This document shows, piece by piece, positions 49,820-61,240 of a stretch of DNA of 64,000 nucleotides. The notes under the pieces were generated by a model. The model ran no database searches. It was given only the letters and a program-made list of their open reading frames with translations, and was not told the DNA's origin. Position 1 is the stretch's first letter; every line of letters starts with the position of its first letter. The position numbers and the translations under genes were made by a program. Source of the stretch: Phaeodactylum tricornutum CCAP 1055/1 (Eukaryota; Bacillariophyta; Bacillariophyceae; Surirellales; Neidiaceae); the NCBI RefSeq assembly GCF_000150955.2, contig NC_011696.1:62001-126000 (forward strand), read 5' to 3'.

Positions 49820-49938
49820 CTATAGTAGAGGGCTTTTTATTATTGATACAAGACATTGTCATGGCTTGCAATGTTGGTTTGTCGCTGCTGGAAAAATTTC
49901 GTCTATACTGGTGGACTCGAAATAATATGAATGCTGTA

Positions 49939-51555
49939 CTATCTGAAATATCGCTTCACCTCCACCTCTTCGTCAGGATTTTGAACAACTTCCTCGCTCG
50001 TCCTTTCTTGGTTCTCCAATATATGTTTGGGATGTTTTTGCGTACACACAGATTGCCATGCTACTAGAATGGGCACATCAACAACTTCATGCAAAGTTTT
50101 CGGGTTGCGCATAGCCTGCATCAGAATTAATCCCTGCTGCGGACTGAGCAAGTGCATGGCTTGATCGAAGGCGCCTTGAGAAACTACCCGATTTGCTCGG
50201 GTCGCTTGTAGGTTTGTTAATGGTACATAGCGCAAAGGCGTGCGACGGAGGGCCGGCTTGGGGTCGTAATCTAGCTGCATCGTGCGCGCAAACGGAAACA
50301 ACTTGCAATCATCACGTTGGACACGAGCAATCTCGACCTGAGCGGCTTGTTTTTGTTCATTGGAATCGAAGTAGATCATATCGACCACGTGCTTCTGTAG
50401 AGCGTATCGAATCAAACTGCAATATCCCAGTCGAGAGGTATCGTAATGGACCTTCACGATCTTGTGGCGATCAATAGCACCGGCTTGTGTCGCGGTCACC
50501 CCTTCTAGGCCTGCCAATTCGACTTCCGCGACAGCCGGATTTGTAGTCCCCAAAACTGCGACACTCTGGTCCGCAGCGGACTCCTCCAGAAGCAACAGGA
50601 GATAGTTTGGTACAATCGTTGCGTTCGATGCTTGTAGAGCTCGTACCATTGCTTTAACGGTACAACCCAGTGTTAATTCATCGCCGCGGACGGGTGGAAC
50701 TAGATTGACAGACGTGTCCTGACTAGACAAAAAGTAGACCCAAGTCCGACATGATTTTTGCGTCGCCGTCCGTTCTGGCTGATTCCAAGAAACTTCGGGA
50801 GGAAAAACGGTGGTGAAAAAAGACGTCGCAGCTTCCACTATAAGTGGATGCGAAAAAATATCGTATCCAGCTTGGCGGTCACCAGGAATTTCGGCTTCGA
50901 TCATCAGAATAGGCTTGTTGGAGGCATTGTTCAATGCGCTTGCGGTAGCTGACGCAAGAGAGTTAAAGGCGAATCGCAGGCATCCAAGTTCCTCATGTTC
51001 GTGAGGCTCGAGCACGTACGATGGCACATCGAAGCTACTGTTAGAAGTAGGCAGAGGCATATGAAGCAGACTAGCAGGGCGATTTGCAAGCAACGAAGGA
51101 GGCGATTCCAAACACGGAATCGACGTCAAAGACACGCCAGGTTGCGCCAAGGCAAGCATCTGGTTGCAATCGGTAAGGGATGTGGTGGTGGAGTTCCCGA
51201 GAGTAGACCAAGACTTATTGCTGGTCGCACTCGCAATGGTGCTAATCGTGGGGTCATCCGCTTTTGCTTTAGTGCGTAGTATAGGGGACTTTCCTGTAGA
51301 CTTCATGATTCTGCTGAGTCGTAATTCTGTCTTTTCCTCGCAAGGAATCGAAGGAAAGAGTGCTGCGGTGGATGTCTTTCCCTTGTTTCCGAAGAAGCCA
51401 GATCCTTTCTTCTTGCGCGAGCTTGTAGTTGTTGTAGTACCGCTACTGGGCGTACTTGCAGTAGTGTTAGTCCTACTGGATGCCGTGTCGTCGACGGAGC
51501 CCAACGTTATTGCCGCCGCAGAGTCTTTTGAGGGACGAAAACGCGGAAATGGCAT
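49939..51555 (-). CDS. Protein with thioredoxin-like fold segment, no CxxC, unknown
   Basis: This is a single exon of 538 residues (ATG at 51555). The first 160 residues are low complexity, Ser/Thr-rich with basic patches (SSGTTTTTSSRKKKGSGFFG). At about residue 205, NASNKPILMIEAEIPGDRQAG and FSHPLIVEAATSFFTTVFPP have the thioredoxin-like pattern of a buried strand and helix (kPilm.....p....g..ifshp.I), but no CxxC. A second strand set (RTWVYFLSSQDTSVNLVPPV) follows. A strongly conserved-looking C-terminal block includes LQLDYDPK-like and LRRTPLRYVPLTNLQATRAN, then SPQQGLILMQAMRNPKTLHE. It has no signal peptide and no TM helix. I cannot name the family. It is convergent with ATG4 and divergent from the channel gene. 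Confidence 0.65.
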   Translation of the reverse strand: MPFPRFRPSKDSAAAITLGSVDDTASSRTNTTASTPSSGTTTTTSSRKKKGSGFFGNKGKTSTAALFPSIPCEEKTELRLSRIMKSTGKSPILRTKAKADDPTISTIASATSNKSWSTLGNSTTTSLTDCNQMLALAQPGVSLTSIPCLESPPSLLANRPASLLHMPLPTSNSSFDVPSYVLEPHEHEELGCLRFAFNSLASATASALNNASNKPILMIEAEIPGDRQAGYDIFSHPLIVEAATSFFTTVFPPEVSWNQPERTATQKSCRTWVYFLSSQDTSVNLVPPVRGDELTLGCTVKAMVRALQASNATIVPNYLLLLLEESAADQSVAVLGTTNPAVAEVELAGLEGVTATQAGAIDRHKIVKVHYDTSRLGYCSLIRYALQKHVVDMIYFDSNEQKQAAQVEIARVQRDDCKLFPFARTMQLDYDPKPALRRTPLRYVPLTNLQATRANRVVSQGAFDQAMHLLSPQQGLILMQAMRNPKTLHEVVDVPILVAWQSVCTQKHPKHILENQERTSEEVVQNPDEEVEVKRYFR

Positions 51556-52461
51556 CTGTTCTAACGATGCGTTGTATTTTTATTCCATGCGCTATGCAGT
51601 TTCGCTTCAAAAAAAATTGGGCTTGGTTCGGAACGGGTCGTGGTATTTTTTTTTTTTACGCGAACAGAGGAGATGATGCAAGATGACCTTTCCTTTCTAA
51701 AACAAGGTCAATGTCAATGAGGAGACCCAAAGTAATAGAGTCGAGTAATGTGGACGCTGTGGCTGATATGGCTGAGGTTGTCGAACTCGTACGTAGCTTG
51801 GACAAAAAGTGTTACTACCATGGTGCTGGGACGGTCTCGCTTTCCGCCTCACTGTCCGCGCGATGCAAGCCTTCGTCTCTTTCCGTTAATTGTCACGTTT
51901 GCTGTAAATCACTATCTTGCGAAAGACTGCACGGAACAAAAAGTTTGATCCTTACAATTCCTTCATAGGTGAGAAAAGTGACTCACTACTTAAATAAATC
52001 GGAAAAGCATTTTTTTCATTATCATTTGATTTCGCTGGTTAATTGTCGAAAAGTCCCTAAGGTTTGAAAACTTGATAATTGCGGTGTAAGATGTAGGTAG
52101 GACCTACATATTTGCATCTTTCGAATTCCAGTGGCCTTTATCGGCCGTACCATCGCGTTAGATTTTTCAAAGGTGGAATCTGGAATGACATTGCGAAAAT
52201 CCTTTCTTATTTTCAATAAGCAGAATGGTCACACCTGTAAATGTCGTCGTATTATGTTTCGCGGCAGATGTCGTTCGAGAATGACCTTGACGGGCCTTAA
52301 GCGGCGAGACACGTAATTCTGGCTTCCACTGGAGACTACCCAATGGAATACCGTATGGAGGGATTTCCAGTCTAGATCGGGAACACCGTCCATCCAACAA
52401 AAGGAAAGCTTTCAGGGCATACAAATAGATCCCACCAACTTGCACTGTCTTGTTACTGAAT
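51556..52461. promoter_or_regulatory. Divergent 906-bp intergenic region, thioredoxin-like gene / channel gene
   Basis: A 12-base T run occupies 51646-51657, probably 5'-leader or promoter DNA of the minus-strand gene (90 bp from its ATG). A small plus-strand ORF at 51711-51968 begins with ATG and ends in a Ser/Cys-rich run without family features; I do not call it a gene. Confidence 0.35.
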
Positions 52462-55170
52462 ATGGAACGCACTGAAGACGCTGGCGATCGGGCCGAGTCT
52501 CCTGGACAGCCTAGCGAAGGTCCTGCGAATGCCCCAACCGAGGGCGTTGACGAGATCAACGACTTTGAGCAGGACAATTTGACCGCGCATAGTTTGGAAG
52601 AATCGCACTGGACCGGCACCGAAACTGTAGTTTCCCAGGACGACGTACCGGACGCACTTTTGCTCAACTTGTTTTGTGCCCGCGCCAAGGCTCCGAAAGA
52701 AACGGAAGACAGCCTGATCGAAGCGGAAGAATCTTGGCAGCCGGTACGCGAATGGCTCGGCTCGCACGACGCCGAGCAAGTGCGGGCGGCGGCGGAACAA
52801 CGCGGTGAAAATGGACTCACAGCAATTCACTTCGCCTGCCGAAACGTGCCGCCTTTGGATGTGATCGACGTCTTCTTGTCCATTGCGGCCGACACGGTAC
52901 AGTGGCCCGACGGCTTTGGTTGGTTGCCCATTCACTACGCGTGCGCCAGTGGATCGGAAGAAGCCGTAATCAAAGCCCTGGCGGAACATTTCCCGGAAAG
53001 TAAGACGGCAACCGATGGCAGAGGTCGGACGCCCTTGCATTTTGCCTTGGGAGATAAGCCGGCGAGTCCGGATGTCATCTTTTTGTTGAGCTCTTCCGGC
53101 GCGGCGTCGTTTCCAGACGATATTGGCATGTTGGTGCGTCCTGGATTAATGTGAACCGTTTGTGTTGCTCGTTGAACTCTTCTCACCGTGACTGTATCAT
53201 CATTGCGTTACTTCTTCAGCCGTTACACTATGCCTGCGCTTTCGGCGCGTCCGAAGAAGTCCTGTACGTCCTTACGGATGCCTATCCCGAGGCCATCACG
53301 TCACGTGATAAGCGCCAGCGAACACCGTTGCATTTTGCTCTGTCCAACGCCGGTCGCAAAACTGTACCTGCAGCTGTTCGTCTCCTTTTGTCTCTGGATC
53401 GACGAATTGTCAATTCTGTCGAGGGTGGACCGTTGCCGCTCAGCGTCTTGGCAGCGTACGCAGCCATAGTCCGGAACGAAGACGAAAATCGGGACAAGCG
53501 AGAATCGGTCCAACGCTGTTTGGAACATCTACTCCACGCTGAACCGGAACCCACCGCTGATTTCTTTACGGCGCTACAGTCTTTACCTGATTGGCTGTCA
53601 GAACGGGCTGTGGTCATGCCTGTGGTGCAGATTTTATTAAACGAAAAGATTTCGCAACGGTTTCCCACCGCAGTCCTTATGATGGATTTTTACGTATGTA
53701 CGTGCACAACTGTAATGCTCACTCGGTACCAGAATATCGGGTAGCAATGACGCTTATGTTGAGATTCCTTACACATCTCAATTGTTCGTTCTTTTGTTCC
53801 GTTTGACGATTGCAGTGACTATGGTTATCATTTCCTATTCACATAACGTGGTGAATTCCATTCAACGTCGGTTTGATGATGACGACACAAACGATACAAT
53901 TGCAACCAAATCGTTGATTCCTCTCTACTTGGGCGTCGCATACTTTGCACTGCGTGAAGTCGTCCAAATCATGTCGCTGTTGAGCCTCAAGGTCTTCAAG
54001 CTATGGCTTTACGATCCAAGTAATTATCTCAACGTGGCGTTCATCGCTTTGGTTTTGAGTTGGACGGTTGTCATGGATAGCGGAGCTGGCGATCGCGACA
54101 CTTTTCGAGTCGGCGCTGCCGTGTCGGTCACCATTTTATGGGTCAAGCTCCTCGCATATCTACGCAATATGCTGATTGACTTCGCCGTCTTTGTTGGTGG
54201 GGTGTTTTACGTTGTACGACGTCTAGCAGCCTTTCTCTTGGCTTTAGGACTTATTCTGGTTGCGTTCGCGCAAATGTTCTACACGGTTTTTCAACAGACA
54301 GACTACTGTCGAAATCAACCGCAAAATGATTTGGACTACGACCTGATACTGGCAGAAACTCGGTGCGATGCCAGCACGCTACGTCCGTACTGTGGCTTTT
54401 GGACTTCTTTTCTGAGCGTATACACCATGTTGCTAGGAGAAGTAGACGAGGACGACTTCGAATCGTCTGGGGTGGCCATGGCACTATTCGTCATCTTTAT
54501 GTTCTTGGTCGTAATTTTGCTTGCAAACGTGTTAATTGCTATCGTTACGGACAGTTACAAAGTGATTCAATATCAGCGTGCTGCCATAGTGTTTTGGACA
54601 AATCGCTTGGATTTCGTCGCAGAGATGGATGCCATAGCAAATGGACCCTGGAAGAGCCGCGTCAAGAAATCCTTGGGCATGTTGGATCAAGATGAAGATG
54701 GAGCGCAACAACGGGATGTCTTTGGAAAGGATCTATGGAAACAGATTATGGATTTGTTTGAAGACGACTCGTTTGACGGGATGTCAACGGTGGACTTTAT
54801 TGCTTTCGCGCTCCTTCGGGTGGTTGCTTGCGTCTTTATCATTCCTATGTGGCTGCTACTGGGCATTGTTACTGTTGGGTGGTTTTGGCCTCCACAAGTT
54901 CGGGAAGCGGTCTTCACAAGTAAGGTGTCAAAGCACTCCTCTGACACTGCAAAAGAGGACGAATTACGTCGAACACAAGTCAAGCAGCTTCAACAAGACG
55001 TGATTGAGATGCGGGACGACCTCTTACAAGAACTTGCTTTGGATCGGACCCAAATTGTCCAGATGAAATCGCAAGTAGCTGAGCGAAAACTGGAGATAGC
55101 CAACGAAATGAAGCAAGTGAAGAGGCTCGTCACTATGTTGTTTGAGAGGCAAATTGCCTTCTCAGCATAA
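52462..55170 (+). CDS. Ankyrin-repeat TRP-type cation channel
   Basis: Three exons, 52462-53133, 53220-53697 and 53816-55170 (introns 86 and 118 bp), give 834 residues. The second donor is GTACGT at 53698, chosen because the earlier GT at 53694 would create an immediate stop. The N-terminal half carries ankyrin repeats (GLTAIHFACRNVPPLDVIDV, GWLPIHYACASGSEEAVIKA, RGRTPLHFALGDK, PLHYACAFGASEEVLYVLTD, RTPLHFALSNAGRKT). The C-terminal half has about six TM segments (LIPLYLGVAYFALREVV, VAFIALVLSWTVVMDSG, FLLALGLILVAFAQMFY), a pore-loop-like TSFLSVYTMLLGEVDEDDF, and a last helix running FLVVILLANVLIAIVTDSY, the TRP/polycystin hallmark. The C-terminal coiled coil (LRRTQVKQLQQDVIEMRDDL) probably supports tetramerisation. 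It likely passes cations (possibly Ca2+) in response to mechanical, osmotic or chemical cues; the gating stimulus is not readable. Confidence 0.85.
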
Positions 55171-55241
55171 AATAAATTGCCTTTTTGTTTTAAGTCGTAA
55201 CAATGAACAAGTAAAAATAAATTTTCTATACCATTTGCATC

Positions 55242-58200
55242 TTAGATCCCAAGACCGTCAGATACAACCAGTTTAACAATAAGCTGCATTTCCTTTGTAG
55301 CTGCAACGTCAAAGCTTGGGTCGGCAGCTTTCTTTTCGAGGAGCTCGTCGACTTTTAAGCGCAGGCCGCCTACCAACGAGCCAATTCGAGCATTTGCCGA
55401 CAGCTTGGCCCAGCCATCCACCACAATCACTCCTTTGGAAGCTTGCACGTCGAGTTTGCCTCCAAAGAGCAACAAAGCGTACGCGCTGCATTCGGTGACG
55501 TCTCTCAGAAACGCTTTCGAGGTCCGTACCAAAGAAAAGTAGACAAGCCAAGGACAACCATACGAACAAGTTGCAAAGCTAGACGAGGATGGATGCATAA
55601 AGACACGTTCTTCTTTTCCGTTCCATGAGTTTCCGTTGGATTTTGCGGAAGCGTCGACAGAAGTTCGGACATAGAATTTCAGCTCTTTCGCTTGGCCATC
55701 TTTCTCCCTCGCGCCTTCGGCAGTCTCGTGATAGACAGTAGCGGGTCGTACCACCTTCACGAGTTGAGCTGGTGACATGGCAGCAACTGCGCACGTACGA
55801 ATGATCCGCCATGAGTGTCCGTTTCGGTCGGAGTCAACAGAAGAAATATACCCAATCGAAGCCAGTGCTGTATCAAGCTGACGGAATAGCTGCAACATAT
55901 CGCGCATACCAGGAATACTAAGACCAAGGGAATCACAGAAACGTTTCCGAGAACCACCCCCCGAGTCAAGATTTTTCCATTTCAAAAAGACGCTTGCAAG
56001 AAGTGCATGATCACTGTTGCCAACAATTGTAAACAGATTTCTTCGCCCTTCTAAAATTTGATGGTTCTTCATTTCCTCGATCCCTGCTCGCTCGTCAATT
56101 TTGTCTTTCCCTCTTTTGCGAGAAACATCGATTTTGAGAAAGGGGCTTCTACCAACGCTCATTGCAGCTGCCATAGCTAGGGCTGCTTCTCTGCAACCTA
56201 AGATTGATCCTAAAATCAAAACTGTTTTAAAAAGGGAAACGAGTGAGCACTGGACAAAACCAAACAGACGCAAGTATTGAGTTCGGACATACTTTTTCCA
56301 ACCATTGGAGGAGCGGGTATGCCTGCTAAATGAGTTCCTAGAGGGGTCAATTTGAGATCTTCCCCGGAAGGCGTTGCAATAGCACCTAGCTGACGAAGGC
56401 TATCAATAGCTGCAACAAATGAAACTTTGCTGGGAGGATCAAGAAGACTCTCCATGAATAGTCCTTTTGCACTACTTTCGACGCCAAGAAAAAGCAAAGT
56501 CAGAAGGGTTTGATCCAAGGCGCATCGTTGGATTTCTGGCTCTCCATGATCTCGAAGCCCGTCATATGTTGATCGAGAAATCAACTTGTAACATTTACCC
56601 TCCCGAACGCGCCCTGCTCTTCCTCTCCGTTGCTTAAGACCTGCGAAAGGTAAGAAAGGTGTTGAGATGCGAAAGTACATACAATAGAGGACGTTTTTAT
56701 CATTCACTTACTTGCTTTCGAGCAAAATTGCTCAAGCAAAAGCGGCATACGATTCGCAGCATCGTAAGACGATTGCTTCTCACGAGCACTGTCGATTACA
56801 ATAGTGCAATCGGGAATTGTAATTGAGGTCTCCGCCACGTTAGTCGAAAGAATTACTTTCGTCAGTCCCGTAGCGGCTGGCTTGAACACTAGGTTCTGCT
56901 CCCGGGGCTGCAATCCGCCATGGAGTTGAAGAAGCAGTAAAGGAAACCCATCCGTCCAACGCTTAACCGCCTCCTGTGCTCTGTTAATTTCGGGAGCACC
57001 TGCCAAAAATACGAGAATAGAACCATCGCTACCGGCGCTGCTATTCGCTATAAGATGCTTCACTAGTTGGCCCAACATATCGTAGTCCACCAAGGTTTCG
57101 TCAATTCTTCTCACAAGATCTTCGACTGGAAATCCGTGGCTTGTAAGCTCTTTCGGTGGAAAGTCAACACTTTCCAGGTTGCTTTCTTCCATCGAGGTCT
57201 CGTCTTTATCTATGGAACCTGATGAATCACCATTTCTCTTCTTCTGTTTTCGGGGGATATATCCAGTCATCAGCAATACATCTTCCAACATATAGTCTTT
57301 GACAGGATAGGTGCGTCCTGGAATATGGATACGAGGAGTATTCTCCCCAAAATAGGCTGCAAAACGACCGGCATCCAATGTCGCACTCATGAGAATAACG
57401 CGAATGTTTTTTCGGCTTCCTATACTTTGCTTCAATAGTCCGAGGAGTACATCTGTATCTAAATGGCGCTCGTGAACTTCGTCAACAACAACGTGTGTGA
57501 TACAGTCTAGGGCTCCTTCAGTCTGTAGTTGGCGCAGGAGGACTCCAGTTGTGCAAAACAAAAGCCGGGTACTTTCGCCCATTGCAGAGTCCCCCCGAAC
57601 GACATATCCCACGCTACCAACTCCTGCCTGTTGTTCGCCTCGTTCTTCAGCCACCCTAGTAGCCACACCTGTAGCTGCCAATCTGCGAGGCTGACAAACA
57701 ACGATCTTTGCATCATTTGGAGATTCTTCCAAAATAAATTGAGGTATCTGACTAAAACAATAGAGTCGATCAGAAACAAAGTCAGAACTGATAGCAAATG
57801 AAACTGACACTGGGAAAAAGTTTTTTGGTCGAACTTACGTCGTCTTTCCACATCCTGTATCCCCAGTAACGAGAACGACTCGACCACGCTGGTTCGGACC
57901 GATCACGTGAGAAAGACTTGAATCAAGACAAGTTACGACGACTAACAAATACTGACCTTATCCGCTTCTCTCATAACGCGGAGAAACTCCGTTCGAGCGG
58001 AAGCTGCCGGTAGAGACTTTCGTATCGAATTCAAAGATCTCGGTATGTTTGGGTGTGCCACAGCTGGCCGGGTATCTGTAGGGAGCTTGCTCCAGAAAGG
58101 ACTTCGTTCGCGAGCACGACGGATCACTCGAGACTGGAGCTTGCCCCTTTCCCGACTGGGCTCTAGCGCTCTGTCGTCTAACGAGCGCTTGATTGTACTT

Positions 58201-59948
58201 GTTATTTCACTGTCGATATCGAGCAACGATACCAGCGATTCTGTTTTCAGCCTCTCGACATTCTGCAATAAAGACAACACAAGACCATGGATCTCGAAAA
58301 AGACAGGCTCGCCTGGTTGAAACGAGGAAAGGAACTTGGCAATTTCATAGTGAATGCTTGTACCGACCTGTCCGACAGTCCATTTACCCGAAAGCAATAC
58401 CTTTTCGGGCAGTCTACTAGGGTAAAGACCTTCCTCCACAACAACGCAAAGTGAAAGCCCCCATTCTTTGAGCATCACTGAATTCGAAACAAAGGTGCCT
58501 TCTCTGACAGAGCTGAAATCAGAACCAAAAATTGCCTGCAATGCTTCGACCTCTTCGTGTGTAGATTCTACATTACTGTCTCTTTCGATAAGAGGTGTAT
58601 TCAGCTGATGACACGTAGCACCCACTGCCTCATGGACGATTTCCCATAAGACGTCTTCAGGTTCTCTTGTGCCTCTGGAAGCCATTTTACAGAGCTCGTT
58701 AGCTTCTGGGACTGTCAGACCGTAGTGTGCAGCGACTACAAGAGTTTCTGGAGGACAGCCATCTGTACCCGAAGAGTTGTGCTTAGTCCCGGTTTGTTTT
58801 AAAGAGTCAGGAACAACTACATCGAGAGTACGTCCTCGAGGATCGAAGCCTTCAGGCAGTTGGTCTTCGTTCAAGTGCACCAATAACCACTGAAGACAAG
58901 CTTCGTAGGCCTTTTCCCATTCGTCCTCCGTGAAAGCGGGGTTCTTCCCCACAACTTCGTCGAATGCAGAACGTGATTGACGTTTCGTAAAGCCTTCATG
59001 GCAGAGACGATGTTCCACATATTCCTGAGCGTCATCGTCCACAGCATCTACTGTATTATCTTCTCCATCATCATGCTGCAAGAAGTTCGTGTCGCCACGT
59101 AGCAAGCGTTCGATCTCTTTCCGAATTCTTGCGCCCATAAATACGGGATGATTCTGGTTTGCCATGCGTATATTTTCATGACGTCGAATGCGTGCGTTTC
59201 GCTCGCGGGTCTTCTCCTGTAACATATTCCGACGCTCCGCAGAACTTGCATATGAAGTCCCCCTGATCAGATTGGCTGACGCTTGCGCGCACCCCGGACT
59301 TGGTTGTGTTGAAATGGCGCTAGGTTTAGCAACCCTGGTGAGAGCAGAACCCGAAGTGACGCTCGCCTCATTTGACACGTCTTTACTAGCTGTTTTTAGT
59401 GCGTTGATTGCGTTTAACCAAGTCAACTTGTAGGGATCGGGAAGCTTTCTTTCGTGCGGCAAAGTCGGTGTTAGTTGAAGAAGTGCCAGTAAACAGGCTT
59501 CTTCTTTGGCTTGTTCCTCGTTTACCACCGAGGAAGCGGGTACAAAGAAGAGATCCTTTTGAGTATCTTTTCCGTCTGGAAGTATGACTCTGTACCTAAA
59601 TTTACCTTTCGCTTTGTCAATGTTCTTGTACTTGGGACAAATACGCTTTTGACGCTTGCACACTTCCTCCAATAGTTGGGAAGGAAGGCACTGCCATTGG
59701 GCAACTTGAGTTTTTCCGACATCGGTTGTCCTGGCTTCCTGACTCTTCAAGGCTATCTGTCCAGATGCACCCTTCTGCTTGTGCCCTTTTCCACCCCACG
59801 TCTGGCTCTCGGGATCCCACTTGTGACCCTTGGAGGGTCGGGGAGGTCGATTTCCACAAGTACAAGTAAAAGGATGATCGCAAGTACACTTAGGTGCTGT
59901 CGCCAACGCCGTCTTGACATCGTTTCCCTTCTTATTGGATTTTCCCAT
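55242..59948 (-). CDS. DExH-box RNA helicase, DHX57/DHX29-like, with RWD domain
   Basis: Five exons in order: 59948-57957, 57888-57839 (50 bp), 57751-56712, 56640-56293 and 56221-55242, giving 1469 residues. The joins restore EADKRGRVVLVTGDTGCGKT, then TQIPQFILEE (Walker A), CSKASLKQRRGRAGRVREGK (motif VI) and VGKILILGSILGCREAALAM. The helicase core also has DEVHERHL, LMSATL and TNVAETSITIPDCTIVIDS, followed by HA2/OB-fold parts. The N-terminal 660 residues begin with a Cys cluster (CTCDHPFTCTCGNRPPRPSK). They contain a double-stranded-RNA-binding-like stretch (KYKNIDKAKGKFRYRVILPD), a UBA-like helix set (YGLTVPEANELCKMASRG) and an RWD domain (EEVEALQAIFGSDFSSV). DHX29 aids 43S scanning on structured mRNAs. 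DHX57 has a UBA-RWD-helicase layout much like this. Exon 2 is a 16-codon micro-exon carrying Walker A. Confidence 0.88.
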
Positions 59949-60528
59949 ACTCCATTAATCGGCAGCTTCTCGGTACAGCTGTTTCCGTCTATACTTTTTC
60001 GTTGATCGCTTCACTCTCCAATTGCCGACCATCGTACTTCGTCCCGAAAATATCAGTGGGCTTGACGGACGCTTTGTTTCCCCCAAAGTAACCTACCTAT
60101 ACGTCTGATGTGAAGTGAAATCTGAGCCCAGTTTAGTGTTTTCAAAGTTAAAAATAAATATAGTTCAAAATATACAAAAACGGAGGCTACTAGCTAGACC
60201 CCAAGATCGACATCACACCTCTCCACGTAAGTTTAGTCGTGTTTGCTCTTTCTAACTGTAAATTTTCATCTTCTTTGTCCGCCAGCGATCGCGAAAAAGA
60301 TACCTTTAGCACTCCTTAGCGTCATTTTATGAAAAAGAAATTGTTCGTGTGTATCATAAAAATGTATAAAAGATATTCTGTTGCCGCTTAGGATAGCTAA
60401 ACTATCTGTGAAACACTTACCTAATTCAACCCACTTGAGACCGGAGCTGCACTCTTGTCATACCATAACATCAGAGACATAGTTTGATTCGTTTGCTTTC
60501 TTTGCCTTACATCGGAATCTTCGTAAGC
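59949..60528. promoter_or_regulatory. Divergent intergenic region, helicase / small plastid protein
   Basis: These 580 AT-rich bp lie between divergent starts. I see no ORF of note or repeat. Confidence 0.3.
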
Positions 60529-61177
60529 ATGAAGAGTGCTGCTTTTCTCCTCTTTTTATCGGCTGCCGCGGCGTTTGCCCCTCAAAGACGAACCCAGTCG
60601 TTCATATCGTCGAAGAACAGTGAGTGTCATTGACAGAAAAGGATGTCATATCTTGCAAATTGGAATTGGATTGTCTTGTCACGACGAAGGTGATGACGTT
60701 GTCAGCTATTCTCTCATTTTTGCGGTCTTCGTCTCTCTAGTGGGATACGTGCCTGATGGAATGTCACCTGAGGAATATCGTAAGCTTCGTCAAAAGGAAC
60801 AAGATAAAGTGAAAAACAAGCGCTTCGGTGCTTTCGGACCACAAACTTTCAAGTCTCGATCCATGCAGGCCTTCCAGAAGGATTTAGAGGAAGGCAAAGG
60901 CGGTCACTTAATGCCAGTTTTTAATGCAAAGGAAAAACTAAAATCGGGCAAGATCAAGAAGGAGGATATCCCCTATATGCAGCGTCTTGGTGCGTGGGAC
61001 AACAGTGACGTGCAGAACGCGAAGAAAAAACAGTGGAGAGGATCGGACAAGAAGTACAATCAGAACGCGGATCAGGGAGGTATTGGATGGTCGGGCAATA
61101 CCCCTGTGCGTGGTCCGCAGTCTATTTCGAAGTCAGAGCAGAAAACTCCGAAGAAGAAGTTCTTCGGACTTTTCTGA
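60529..61177 (+). CDS. Small plastid-targeted basic protein, unknown
   Basis: Two exons, 60529-60619 and 60741-61177 (121-bp intron, donor GTGAGT, acceptor TCTCTAG), give 175 residues. Exon 1 encodes MKSAAFLLFLSAAAA|FAPQRR, then TQSFISSKN, a perfect ASAFAP-type plastid presequence; the exon 2 frame alone lacks it and opens misleadingly upstream. The mature part is hydrophilic and basic: YVPDGMSPEEYRKLRQKEQD, FGAFGPQTFKSRSMQAFQKD, PVFNAKEKLKSGKIKKEDIP, and YMQRLGAWDNSDV, ending KKKFFGLF. It has no TM helix, Cys pair or named domain. The regular motif spacing (GPQ.F.SRS, MPVFNAKE, DIPYMQR) looks like a conserved short plastid protein, possibly ribosome- or complex-associated, but that is inference. 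Convergent with the glycosyltransferase gene, 63 bp between stops. Confidence 0.78.
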
Positions 61178-61240
61178 CGCATCTTGAAGACTTTCAGTTT
61201 GGAAATAAGAAATGGGCAGTACAAAGTAATGTAATCCAAT

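Noticed and set aside
51711-51968. 85-codon ORF upstream of the channel gene
   Set aside because: Starts with ATG but is Ser/Cys-rich and featureless, and lies in a divergent promoter region.
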